Source: Hordeum vulgare subsp. vulgare
Lineage: Eukaryota; Streptophyta; Magnoliopsida; Poales; Poaceae
DNA: 64,000 nucleotides
Assembly: GCF_904849725.1 (NCBI RefSeq)
Contig: NC_058522.1
Coordinates: 457,748,844-457,812,843, forward strand
Reading direction: 5' to 3'
Numbering within the stretch: the stretch's first letter is position 1; each line of letters opens with the position of its first letter. The notes below the pieces were generated by a model, which did not search any database, was not told where the DNA came from, and was given only the letters and a program-made list of their open reading frames with translations. This document shows, in pieces, positions 23,015 to 35,138 of this stretch. Position numbers and translations under genes: made by a program.

Positions 23015-24281
23015 TGATAACCCACAAGTATAGGGGATCGCAACAGTTTTCGAGGGTAGAGTATTCAACCCAAATTTATTGATTCGACTCAAGGGGAAGC
23101 CAAAGAATATTCTCAAGTATTAGCAGTTGAGTTGTCAATTCAACCACACCTGAAAGATTTAGTATCTGCAACAAAGTATCAGTAGCAAAGTAGTATGATA
23201 GCAGCAGTAGCAACAGTAACCAGTAGCAGCAGTGACAGCAGTAGCGGCAAAGTAACAGTAGCAGTAGTGACAGCAGTAGAGGCAAAGTAACGTATCAAGG
23301 ACCAGTAGGAAAAACTCGTAGGCATTGGATCGGTGATGGATGATTATGCCGGATGCTATTCATCGTGCAATAGTTATAACACGGAGAGATATGTAACTAG
23401 CTCCAGTTCGTCAATCTAATGTAGGCATGTATTTCGTATGTAGTCATACGTGCTTAGGGAAAAGAACTTGCATGGCAACTATTGTCCATCCCTCCTGTGG
23501 CAGCGGGGTCCTATGGTGACTACAACTTGCAAGATAGGATCTAAAACACACATATATTGGTGACAACATAATAGGTTCAGATCTGAAATCATGGCACTCG
23601 GGCCCTAGTGACAAGCATTAAGCATGGCAAAGTAGTAGCAACATCAATCTCAGAACATAGTGGACACTAGGGATCAATCCCCGTCAAAACTAACTCGATT
23701 ACATGATAGATCTCATCCAACCCATCACCGTCAAGCAAGCCTACGATGAGATTACTCACGAACGGTGAGGAGCATCATGGAATTGGTGATGAAGGAAGGT
23801 TGGTGATGACGATGGTGATGATCTCCCCTCTCCGGAGCCCAAAACGGACTCCAGATCTGCCCTCCAAAGGAAGAACAGGAGGTGGAGGCGCCTCCGTATC
23901 ATAAAACGCAATGAACTCTTCTCCTTGATTTTTTTACGGACGAAAGAGGATATATAGAGCTGGAATTGGGGGCGGGGAGCCCCGAGGGGCTCACAAGCCT
24001 GTCAGGCCCGGCCTGGGGGGGGGCAGTCCTGGTGGGCTTGTGAGCTCCTTGCTCCGTCCCTCCAGTTGATTCTTGCACCAGTATTTTTTATATATTCCAC
24101 AAAAAATCCTCGTAGATTTCCAGGTCATTCCGAGAACTTTTATTTCTGCGCAAAAGCAACACCATGGCAATTCTGCTAAAAACAGCGTCAGTCCGGGTTA
24201 GTTCCATTCAAATCATGCAAATTAGAGACCAAAACAAGGGCAAAAAGAGTTTGGAAAATTAGATACAACGGAGACGTATCA
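23015..24281 (-). repeat. 5' LTR of G2
   Basis: 1267 bp, minus-strand start TGATACGTCTCCGTTGTATC, end TTATCA. It lacks ~150 bp present in the other LTR (equivalent to 6767-6918). It carries the simple repeat (23158-23290) and a TATA box (23951-23957). Confidence 0.93.
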
Positions 24282-24286
24282 GTACA

Positions 24287-25249
24287 CTACCAGAGGCATT
24301 TCCTATAGAGTCATCATCGTTCTGAGCTTTGAGCTGTGAGTAAATAAAAGTGTGATGATCATCATTATTAGAGCATTGTCCCATGTTAGGAAAAAAAAGA
24401 GGCCAAAGAGCCAAATAAAAAAAGGGAGCGAAAAAAAGAGGCCCAAGAGCCCAAATAAAAAAATGAGAGAGAAAAAGAGAGAAGGGACAATGCTACTATC
24501 TATTTCCACACTTGTGCTTCATAATAGCACCATGTTCTTCATGATTGAGAGCCTCTCGTTTCGTCACCACCATATGCTAGTGGGAATCTTTATTATATAA
24601 CTTTGCTTGTATATTCCAATGATGGGCTTCCTAAAATTGCCCTAGGTCTTCGTGAGCAAGCAAGTTGGATGCACACCCACTAGTTCTCCTTTTGAGCTTT
24701 CACATACTTATAGCTCTAGTGCATCCTTTGTATGGCAATACCTACTCATTCACATTGATATCTATTAATGGGCATCTCCATAGCCCTTTGATACGCCGAG
24801 TCAATGTGACCATCTCCTCCTTTTTTTTGTCTCACAGCCACCACTACACTCTATTCCACCTACATTGCTATATCCATGGCTCACGCTCATGTATTGCGTG
24901 ATAGTTATAAAAAGTTTGAGAAAGTAAGAGTGCGAAAACAATTAGTTGGCCAATACCGGGGTTGTGCATGATTTACATTAGTTGTGTGAGGATGATGGAG
25001 CATAGCCAGACTATATGATTTTGTAGGGATAACTTTCCTTGGCCTTGTTATTTTGAAAGTTCATGATTACCTTGCTAGTTTGCTTGAAGTATTTTTTTTT
25101 CATGTCAATAGCAAACTATTGTTTTGAATCTTACGGATCTGAACATTCATGTCACATGAAATAAGTTACAAAGGACAACTATGCTGGGAAGCATTCCACA
25201 TCAAAAATTCAGTCTTTATCACTTCCCTACTCGAGGACGAGCAGGAGTT
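24287..25249 (+). other. G1 internal non-coding region, second part
   Basis: Continuation of 4592-6264 after G2 is removed. AT-rich with A- and AG-rich tracts near 24380-24480; no conserved protein is visible. Confidence 0.7.
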
Positions 25250-25264
25250 AAGCTTGGGGATGCT
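25250..25264 (+). other. Polypurine tract of G1
   Basis: AAGCTTGGGGATGCT directly precedes the 3' LTR. It shares its AAGCTTGGGG core with the tracts of G2 and G3. Confidence 0.75.
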
Positions 25265-26021
25265 TGATACATCTCCAACGTATCTATAATTTTTTATGGT
25301 TTCATGCTTTTATCTTGTCAAACTTTGGATGTTTTGTATGCCTTCTATATCTTTTGTGGGACTAACTTATTAACTCAGTGCTAAGTGCCAGTTCCTATTT
25401 TTCCGTGTTTTTGACCCTTTTCAGATGAGGATTTGAAACGGAGTCCAAACGGAACAAAACTTCCAAAAAGGTTTTCGCCTATATATTCCCAAAAATTCCA
25501 GAAAAATCAGGAGATCATCGAAAGTACTTTTCGGCCAACGCAAGCTTCTGTCTCTGCAAGATCCCATCTGGGGCATGCTCTGGTGCCCTGCCGGAGGGGG
25601 GTTCGGATACAGAGTGCTTCTTCATCAACACCATGACCTCTCCGATGATGCGTGAGTAGTTCACCATAGACCTACGGGTCCATAGCTAGTAGCTAGATGG
25701 CTTCTTCTCTCTCTTGGATCTTCAATACAAAGTTCTCCATGATTTTCATGGAGATCTATCCGATGTAATCTTATTTTGCGGTGTGTTTGTCAAGATCCGA
25801 TGAATTGTGGATTTATGATAAGATTATCTATGAATCTTATTTGAGTTTCTTCTGATCTCTTATATGCATGATTTCATATCCTTGCAATTCTCTTCGAGTT
25901 GTGGGTTTTGTCTCGCCAACTTGATCTATGATTCTTGCAATGGGAGAAGTGCTTGGTTTTGGGTTCATACCGTGCGGTGACCTCACCCAGTGACAGAAGG
26001 GGTAGCGAGGCACGCATCGTG
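25265..26021 (+). repeat. 3' LTR of G1, first part
   Basis: 757 bp matching 764 onward. It lacks the ~142-bp GC-rich block, including the hairpin, found in the 5' LTR at about 971-1110. It is interrupted by A2 at 26022; TCGTG at 26017-26021 is the duplicated target. Confidence 0.92.
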
Positions 26022-27828
26022 TGTTGGGGAACGTCGCATGGGAAACAAAAAATTTCCTACGCGCACGAAGACCTATCATGGTGATGTCCATCTACGAGAG
26101 GGGATGAGTGATCTACGCTTGTAGACCGTACAGCAGAAGCGTTTAGTGAACGCGGTTGATGTAGTGGAACGTCCTCACGTCCCTCGATCCGCCCCGCGAA
26201 CAATCCCGCGATCAGTCCCACGATCTAGTACCGAACGGACGGCACCTCCGCGTTCAGCACACGTACAGCTCGACGATGATCTCGGCCTTCTGGATCCAGC
26301 AAGAGAGACGGAGAGGTAGAAGAGTTCTCCGGAAGCGTGACGGCACTCCAGAGGTTGGTGATGACCTTGTCTCAGCAGGCTCCGCCCGAGCTCCGCAGAA
26401 ATGCGATCTAGAGGAAAAACCGTGGAGGTATGTGGTTGGGCTGCCGTGGAAAAGTCGTCTCAAATCAGCCCTAAAACCTCCGTATATATAGGTGGGAGGG
26501 AGGGGACCTTGCCTTGGGCCCCAAGGGGGTCGGCCGAGTCCAAGGGGGAAGGCTCCCCCCCCAAACCGAGTTGGACTTGGTTTGGTGGGTGGGAGTCCTT
26601 CCTTCCCTTCCCACATCCTTTTTTTTCTCTTTGATTTTCTTTCCTAGGCGCATATGGCCCTTTTGGGCTGCCCCACCAGCCCACTAAGGGCTGGTGCGCC
26701 ACCCTCAAGGCCTATGGGCTTCCCCGGGGTGGGTTCCCCCCCCCCCCCCCCCCCGGTGAACTCCCGGAACCCATTCGTCATTCCCGGTACATTCCCGGTA
26801 ACTCCGAAAACCTTCCGGTAATCAAATGAGGTCATCCTATATATCAATCTTCGTTTCCGTACCATTACGGAAACCCTCGTGACGTCCGTGATCTCATCCG
26901 GGACTCCGAACAACATTCGGTAACCAACCATATAACTCAAATACGCATAAAAAACGTCGAACCTTAAGTGTGCAGACCCTGCGGGTTCGAGAACTATGTA
27001 GACATGACCCGAGAGACTCCTCGGTCAATATCCAATAGCGGGACCTGGATGCCCATATTAGATCCTACATATTCTACGAAGATCTTATCGTTTGAACCTC
27101 AGTGCCAAGGATTCATATAATCCCGTATGTCATTCCCTTTGTCCTTCGGTATGTTCCTTGCCCGAGATTCGATCGTCAGTATCCGCATACCTATTTCAAT
27201 CTCGTTTACCGGCAAGTCTCTTTACTCGTTCCGTAATACAAGATCCCGCAACTTACAATAAGTTACATTGCTTGCAAGGCTTGTGTGTGATGTTGTATTA
27301 CCGAGTGGGCCCCGAGATACCTCTCCGTCACACGGAGTGACAAATCCCAGTCTTGATCCATACTAACTCAACTAACACCTTCGGAGATACCTGTAGAGCA
27401 TCTTTATAGTCACCCAGTTATGTTGCGACGTTTGATACACACAAAGCATTCCTCCGGTGTCAGTGAGTTATATGATCTCATGGTCATAGGAATAAATACT
27501 TGACACGCAGAAAACAGTAGCAACAAAATGACACGATCAACATGCTACGTCTATTAGTTTGGGTCTAGTCCATCACGTGATTCTCCTAATGACGTGATCC
27601 AGTTATCAAGCAACAACACCTTGTTCATAATCAGAAGACACTGACTATCTTTGATCAACTGGCTAGCCAACTAGAGGCTTGCTAGGGACGGTGTTTTGTC
27701 TATGTATCCACACATGTAAATGAGTCTTCATTCAATACAAGTATTGCATGGATAATAAACGATTATCTTGATACAGGAATTATAATAATAACTATATGTA
27801 TTATTGCCTCTAGGGCATAATTCCAACA
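26022..27828 (-). repeat. 3' LTR of A2
   Basis: 1807 bp, plus-strand TGTTGGGGAACG...TTCCAACA. A run of 19 C residues lies at 26736-26754 (16 in the partner LTR, 8 in the solo LTR). A minus-strand TATA box overlaps 26482-26491. Confidence 0.95.
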
Positions 27829-27843
27829 GTCTCCCACTTGCAC
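27829..27843 (-). other. Polypurine tract of A2
   Basis: Minus-strand GTGCAAGTGGGAGAC next to the 3' LTR, identical to that of A1. Confidence 0.85.
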
Positions 27844-27880
27844 TAGAGTCAATAATCTAGCCCTCACATCATCATGCGAA

Positions 27881-30800
27881 TTACATTGTAATAAATCTAA
27901 CACCCATACAGTTCTGGTGTTGATCATGCTTTGGCCGTGGAAGAGGTTTAGTCAGCGGGTCTGCTACATTCATATCCGTGTGCACTTTGCATATATTTAC
28001 GTCCTCTCCCTTGACGTAGTCGCAGATGAGGTTGAAGCGTCGTTTGATGTGTCTGGTCTTCTTGTGAAACCGTGGTTCCTTTGCTAAGGCAATGGCACCC
28101 GTGTTGTCACAGAACAAGGTTATTGGATTCAGTGCGCTTGGCACCACTCCAAGATCCGTCATGAACTGCTTCATCCAGACACCCTCCTTAGGCGCCTCCG
28201 AGGCAGCCATGTATTCCGCTTCACATGTAGAATCTGCTACGACGCTTTGCTTGGAACTGCACCAGCTTACCGCACCCCCATTAAGAATAAATACGTATCC
28301 GGTTTGCGACTTAGAGTCGTCCGGATCTGTGTCAAAGCTTGCATCGACGTAACCTTTTACGGCGAGATCTTCGTCACCTCCATACACGAGAAACATCTCC
28401 TTAGTCCTTTTCAGGTACTTCAGGATATTCTTGACCGCTGTCCAGTGATCCACTCCTGGATTACTCTGGAACCTACCCGCCATACTTATGGCCAGGCTAA
28501 CATCCGGTCTAGTGCACAGCATTGCATACATGATAGAACCTATGGCTGAAGCATAGGGGACAGAGCGCATATGCTCTCTATCTTCATCAGTTGCTGGGCA
28601 CTGAGTCTTACTCAATTTCGTACCTTGTAAAACTGGCAAGAACCCTTTCTTGCACTGTTCCATTTTGAACCTCTTCAAAACTTTATCAAGGTATGTGCTT
28701 TGTGAAAGTCCTATCAGGCGTTTTGATCTATCCCTATAGATCTTAATGCCTAGAATGTAAGCAGCTTCTCCTAGGTCCTTCATAGAGAAACTTTTATTCA
28801 AGTAATCCTTTATGCTCTCCAAAAACTCCACGTTGTTTCCAATCAGCAATATGTCATCCACATATAATATTAGAAACGCCACAGAGCTCCCACTCACTTT
28901 CTTGTAAATACAAGATTCTCCAACCACTTGTATAAACCCAAATGCTTTGATCACCTCATCAAAGCGTTTGTTCCAACTCCGAGATGCTTGCACCAGTCCC
29001 TAAATGGATCGCTGGAGCTTGCACACCTTGTTAGCATTCTTAGGATCGACAAAACCTTCGGGTTGTATCATATACAACTCTTCCTTAAGGAAACCGTTAA
29101 GGAACGCCGTTTTGACATCCATCTGCGAGATTTCATAATCGAAAAATGCAGCTATTGCTAACATGATTCTGATGGACTTAAGCATCGGTACGGGCGAGAA
29201 TGTCTCATCGTAGTCAACTCCTTGAACTTGTGAAAAACCCTTTGCCACAAGTCGAGCTTTATAAACGGTCACATTGCCGTCAGCGTCCGTCTTCCTCTTA
29301 AAGATCCATTTGTCCTGAATAGCCTTGCGGCCCTCAGGTAGTACTTCCAAAGTCCACACTTTGTTCTCATACATGGATCCTATCTCAGACTTCATGGCTT
29401 CTAGCCATTTGTTGGAATCTGGGCCCACCATTGCTTCTTCATAATTTGCAGGTTCATTGTTGTCTAACAACATGATTGATAAGACGGGATTACCGTACCA
29501 CTCTGGAGCAGCACGTGGTCTCGTCGACCTGCGTGGTTCGACAGAAACTTGAACCGGAGTTTCATAATCATCATCATTAACTTCCTCCTCAACCGGCGTC
29601 GCAATGACAAAGGTTTCCCCTTGCCCTGCGCCACCATCCAGAGGGATGAGAGGTTCGACAACCTCCTCAAGTTCTATCTTCCTCCCACTCAATTCTCTCG
29701 AGAGAAACTCCTTCTCCAGAAAAGCTCCGTTTTTAGCAACAAACACTTTGCCCTCGGATTTGAGATAGAAGGTGTACCCAACTGTCTCTTTTGGGTAACC
29801 TATGAAGACGCACTTTTCCGCTTTGGGTTCCAGCTTTTCAGGCTGAAGCTTTTTGACATAAGCATCACATCCCCAAACTTTAAGAAACGACAACTTTGGC
29901 CTTTTGCCATACCACAGTTCGTATGGTGTCGTCTCAACGGATTTTGATGGTGCCCTATTTAAAGTGAATGCAGCTGTTTCTAATGCATAACCCCAAAAAG
30001 ATAACGGCAAATCGGTAAGACATCATAGATCGCACCATCTCTAATAAAGTATGATTAGTACGTTTGGACACACCATTACGCTGTGGTGTTCCAGACGGTG
30101 TCAACTGTGAAACAATTCCACATTGTCTTAAGTGAGCACCAAACTCGTAACTCAGATATTCACCCCCACGATCAGACCGTAGGAACTTGATCTTCTTGTT
30201 ATGATGATTTTCCACTTCACTCTGAAATTGCTTGAACTTTTCAAATGTTTCGGACTTGTGCTTCATCAAGTAGACATAACCATATCTACTCAAATCGTCA
30301 GTGAAGGTGAGAAAATAACGATATCTGCCGAGCGCCTCTACTCTCATCGGACCACACACATCGGTATGTATGATTTCCAACAAGTCACTTGCACGCTCCA
30401 TAGTTCCGGAGAATGGAGTCTTAGTCATCTTGCCCATGAGGCATGGTTCGCACGTGTCAAGTGACTCCAAAAGTCCATCAGCATGGAGTTTCTTCATGCA
30501 CTTTACACCAATATGACCTAAGCGGCAGTGCCACAAAAATATGGCGCTATCATTGTTAACTCTAACTCTTTTGGTCTCAATGTTATGTATATGTGTATCG
30601 CTATCAAGATTCAATATGAACAATCCTCTCACATTAGGTGCATGACCATAAAAGATGTTACTCATAGAAATAGAACAACCATTATTCTGTGACTTAAAAG
30701 AGTAACCGTCTTGCATTAAACAAGATCCAGATATAATGTTCATGCTCAACATAGGCACTAAATAACAATGATTTAAGTTCATCACTAATCCTGATGGTAA

Positions 30801-31843
30801 CTGAAGTGAAACTGTGCCGACGGCGATTGCCTCAACCTTGGAACCATTTCCTACGCGCATCGTCACTTCATCTTTCGCCAGCCTTCGTCTATTCCGCAGT
30901 TCCTGTTTCGAGTTGCAAATATGAGCAACAGAACCGGTATCGAATACCCAGGCACTACTACGAGAGCCGGTTAAGTACACATCAATAACATGTATATCAA
31001 ATATACCTGATTTTTCTTTGGCCGCCTTCTTATCAGCCAGATACTTGGGGCAGTTGCGCTTCCAGTGACCCATACCCTTGCAATAGTAGCACTCTGTTTC
31101 AGGCTTAGGTCCAGCTTTGGGTTTCTTCGTCGGATTGGCAACAGGCTTGCCTCTCTTCTTTGAATTACCCTTCTTGCCTTTGCCGTTTCTCTTGAAACTA
31201 GTGGTCTTATTCACCATCAACACTTGATGTTCTTTACGGAGTTCAGACTCTGCGACTTTCAGCATCGCAAACAACTCGTCGGGTGACTTGTTCATCCCTT
31301 GCATGTTGTAGTTCAACACAAAGCCTTTATTGCTTGGCGGCAGTGATTGAAGAATTCTGTCAGTGATAGCCTCTTGCGGGAGTTCAATCCCCAGCTCAGC
31401 TAGACAGTTTGAGTACCCAGACATTTTGAGCACATGTTCACTCACAGACGAGTTCTCCTCCATTTTCAAGCATAGAATTTATCGGAGGTCTCATACCTCT
31501 CGATCCGGGCGTTCTTCTGAAAGATGAACATCAACTCCTGGAACATCTCAAATGCTCCATGACGCTCAAAGCGACGTTGAAGTCCCGGTTCTAAGCCATA
31601 CAAAACTGCACATTGAACTACTGAGTAGTCCTCCTTACGTGCTAACCAAGCGTTCTTAACATCCTGATCAGCCGTAGCGGGTGGTTCATCTCCTAGCGCA
31701 GCATTAAGGACATAATCCTTCTTCCCAGCTTGTAAGATTAGCTTAAGATTACGAGCCCAGTCTACAAAGTTGCTTCCATCATCTTTCAACTTAGCTTTCT
31801 CTAGGAACGTATTAAAATTCAGGGTGACAGTCGCGTGAGCCAT
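27881..31843 (-). pseudogene. A2 gag-pol polyprotein gene, broken but less decayed than A1
   Basis: Starts at the ATG at 31843 and ends at a natural stop at 27881. Order: UBN2-type gag, CCHC zinc knuckle near 31050-31090, protease with DTGS near 30940, integrase core (about 30130-30420), reverse transcriptase with YVDDILL near 28860, Copia RNase H with CEAEYMA near 28220, and a complete C-terminus. Breaks: a frame change near 31470 in gag, a frame change near 30010-30020 in integrase, and a TAG at 29000-29002 in reverse transcriptase. Long uninterrupted stretches of 336-504 codons remain, so it decayed recently or slowly. Confidence 0.93.
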
Positions 31844-32940
31844 GATCTACAACACAAATATATTCAAAGTGGACTTAGACTATGTTCAAGATAATTAGAG
31901 TTTAACTTAATCAAATTATTTGCTAAACTCCCACTCAAAAAGTACATCTCTCTAGTCATTTGAGTGGTTCATGATCCACCTACACTAGCTCAAGTCCGAT
32001 CATCACGTGTGTTGAGTATAGTTTCAGTGGTAAGCATCAGTATGCTAATCATATCATCTATATGATTCATGATCGACCTGTCGGTCTCATGTGTTCCGAG
32101 GCCATGTCTGCACATGCTAGGCTCGTCAAGCTTAACCCGAGTGTTCCGCATGCGCAACTGTTTTGCACCCGTTGTATGTGAACGTTGAGTCTATCACACC
32201 CGATCATCACGTGGTGTCTCGAAACGACGAACTGTAGCAACGGTGCACAGTTGGGGAGAACACAATTTCGTCTTGAAATTTTAGTGAGAGATCACCTCAT
32301 AATGCTACCGTCTTTCTAAGCAAAATAAGGTTCATAAAAGGATTAACATCACATGCAATTCATAAGTGACATGATATGGCCATCATCACGTGCTTCTTGA
32401 TCTCCATCACCAAAGCACCGACACGATCTTCTTGTCACCGGCGCCACACCATGATCTCCATCAACGTGTTGCCATCGGGGTTGTCGTGCTACTCATGCTA
32501 TTACTACTAAAGCTACATCCTAGCAAAATAGTAAACGCATCTGCAAGCACAAACGTTAGTATAAATACAACCCTATGGCTCCTGCCGGTTGCCGTACCAT
32601 CGACGTGCAAGTCGATATTTTCTATTACAACATGATCATCTCATACATCCAATATATCACATCACATCGTTGGCCATATCACATCACAAGCATACCCTCC
32701 AAAAACAAGTTAGACGTCCTCTAATTTTGTTGTTGCATGTTTTACGTGGTGACCATGGGTATCTAGTAGGATCGCATCTTACTTACGCAAACACCACAAC
32801 GAAGATATATGAGTTGCTATTTAACCTCATCCAAGGACCTCCTTGGTCAAATCTGATTCAACCAAAGTTGGAGAAACCGACACTTGCCAGTCATCTTTGA
32901 GCAACGGGGTTACTCGTAGCGATGAAACCAGTCTCTCGTA
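31844..32940 (-). other. A2 untranslated leader, truncated
   Basis: Matches the A1 leader up to a point equivalent to ~15490, then jumps directly into LTR sequence at about 32941. The primer site and adjoining leader are missing. No coding signal. Confidence 0.75.
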
Positions 32941-34488
32941 GCAAGAGAGACGGAGAGGTAGAAGAGTTCTCCAGCAGCGTGACGGCGCTCCGGAGGTTGG
33001 TGATGACCTTGTCTCAGCAGGGCTCCGCCCGAGCTCCGCAGAAACGCGATCTAGAGGAAAAACCGTGGAGGTATGTGGTCGGGCTGCCGTGGAAAAGTCG
33101 TCTCAAATCAGCCCTAAAACCTCCGTATATATAGGTGGGAGGGAGGGGACCTTGCCTTGGGGCTCAAGGAGCCCCAAGGGGGTCGGCCGAGTCCAAGGGG
33201 GAAGGCTCCCCCCCCCCAAACCGTGTTGGACTTGGTTTGGTGGGTGGGAGTCCTTCCTTCCCTTCCCACCTCCCTTTTTTTTTCTTTTCTCTTTGATTTT
33301 CTTTCCTAGGCGTATAGGGCCCTTTTGGGCTGCCCCACCAGCCCACTATGGGCTGGTGCGCCACCCTCAAGGCCTATGGGCTTCCCCGGGGTGGGTTCCC
33401 CCCCCCCCCCCCCGGTGAACTCCCGGAACCCATTCGTCATTCCCGGTACATTCCCGGTAACTCCGAAAACCTTCCGGTAATCAAATGAGGTCATCCTATA
33501 TATCAATCTTTGTTTCCGGACCATTCCGGAAACCCTCGTGACGTCTATGATCTCATCCGGGACTCCGAACAACATTCGGTAACCAACCATATAACTCAAA
33601 TACGCATAAAACAACGTCGAACCTTAAGTGTGCAGACCTTGCGGGTTCGAGAACTATGTGGACATGACCCGAGAGACTCCTCGGTCAATATCCAATAGCG
33701 GGACCTGGATGCCCATATTAGATCCTACATATTCTACGAAGATCTTATCGTTTGAACCTCAGTGCCAAGGATTCATATAATCCCGTATGTTATTCCCTTT
33801 GTCCTTCAGTATGTTACTTGCCCGAGATTCGATCGTCAGTATCCGCATACCTATTTCAATCTCGTTTACCGGCAAGTCTCTTTACTCGTTCCGTAATACA
33901 AGATCCCGCAACTTACAATAAGTTACATTGCTTGCAAGGCTTGTGTGTGATGTTGTATTACCGAGTGGGCCCCGAGATACCTCTCCGTCACACGGAGTGA
34001 CAAATCCCAGTCTTGATCCATACTAACTCAACTAACACCTTCGGAGATACCTGTAGAGCATCTTTATAGTCACCCAGTTATGTTGCGACGTTTGATACAC
34101 ACAAAGCATTCCTCCGGTGTCAGTGAGTTATATGATCTCATGGTCATAGGAATAAATACTTGACACGTAGAAAACAGTAGCAACAAAATGACACGATCAA
34201 CATGCTACGTCTATTAGTTTGGGTCTAGTCCATCACGTGATTCTCCTAATGACGTGATCCAGTTATCAAGCAACAACACCTTGTTCATAATCAGAAGACA
34301 CTGACTATCTTTGATCAACTGGCTAGCCAACTAGAGGCTTGCTAGGGACGGTGTTTTGTCTATGTATCCACACATGTAAATGAGTCTTCATTCAATACAA
34401 TTATAGCATGGATAATAAACGATTATCTTGATAGAGGAATTATAATAATAACTATATGTATTATTGCCTCTAGGGCATAATTCCAACA
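32941..34488 (-). repeat. 5' LTR of A2, truncated
   Basis: About 1548 of 1807 bp remain. The first ~260 bp on the plus-strand side (the U5 end next to the primer site) are gone. The right end TTCCAACA is intact and followed by TCGTG. It contains a 16-C run at 33398-33413. Confidence 0.9.
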
Positions 34489-34493
34489 TCGTG

Positions 34494-35138
34494 TTGTTGC
34501 CATCAAGGGTAAAAAGATGGGGTTTTCATCATTGGTTTGAGTTTATCCCTCTATATCATGTCATCTTGCTTAAGGCGTTACTTTGTTCGTCATGAACTCA
34601 ATACACTAGATGCATGTTGGATAGCGGTCGATGTGTGGAGTAATAGTAGTAGATGCAGAAAGTATCGGTCTACTTGTCTCGGATGTGATGCCTATATGTA
34701 TGATCATTGCCTTAGATATCGTCATTACTTTGCACGGTTCTATCAATTGCTCGACAGTAATTTGTTCACCCACCGTAATATTTTCTATTTTGAGAGAAGC
34801 CTCTAGCGAACACTATGCCCCCCGGGTCTACTTCACATCATATTTTTCAGTCTTACTCTTTTACTTTGTTGCACTTTTCGCCTTCAGATCTTACTTTGCA
34901 ATCAATCTTGAAGGGATTGACAACCCCTTTATAGCGTTGGGTGCAAGCTCTTTTGTGTTTGCGCATGTACTTTGGACTTGACAAGATTCTCCTACTAGAT
35001 TGATACCTTGGTTCTCAAACTAAGGGAAATACTTACTGCTCCTGTGCTGCATCACCCTTTCCTCTTCAAGGGAAAAACCAACGCAAGCAAGTCTCCGTCA
35101 ATGTGTCAATTTCTGGCGCTGTTGTTTGAGAAGTAGCA
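34494..35138 (+). repeat. 3' LTR of G1, second part
   Basis: 645 bp continuing the LTR interrupted at 26021. It ends GTAGCA like the 5' copy (2307). Confidence 0.92.

Larger units (their letters stand above)
6270..24281 (-). mobile_element. Gypsy LTR retrotransposon G2, non-autonomous, carrying nested A1
   Basis: Read on the minus strand it has a 5' LTR (23015-24281), tRNA-Asp primer site, gag-protease, an LTR-like internal block, an extra ORF, an internal copy of the polypurine tract, the terminal polypurine tract and a 3' LTR (6270-7687). A perfect 5-bp target duplication GTACA flanks it (6265-6269, 24282-24286). Removing A1 and its duplication leaves ~9.2 kb. No reverse transcriptase, RNase H or integrase was found anywhere inside. 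Confidence 0.93.
26022..34488 (-). mobile_element. Copia LTR retrotransposon A2, Angela/BARE1/WIS type, 5' LTR truncated
   Basis: Flanked by a perfect target duplication TCGTG (26017-26021, 34489-34493) inside the 3' LTR of G1. Minus strand: truncated 5' LTR (about 32941-34488), no primer site, leader, gag-pol, polypurine tract, complete 3' LTR (26022-27828). A deletion removed the LTR/primer-site junction after insertion. The LTR subtype differs from A1 at its GC-rich end (TGTTGGGGAACGTCGCATGG) and matches the solo LTR at 54250. Confidence 0.95.
764..35138 (+). mobile_element. Gypsy LTR retrotransposon G1, non-autonomous type, carrying nested G2 and A2
   Basis: Two LTRs share the start TGATACGTCTCCAACGTATC (first copy) and end in GTAGCA. 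A tRNA-Asp-type primer site follows the 5' LTR and a purine-rich tract precedes the 3' LTR. Removing the nested G2 (6270-24281) and A2 (26022-34488) leaves about 7.9 kb. Coding capacity is one gag-protease region; no reverse transcriptase, RNase H or integrase is visible. Flanking 5-mers are GGCAG (759-763) and GACAA (35139-35143), which differ by two G-to-A changes and may be a decayed target-site duplication. It is the oldest insertion of stack 1, since it hosts all the others. Confidence 0.88.
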
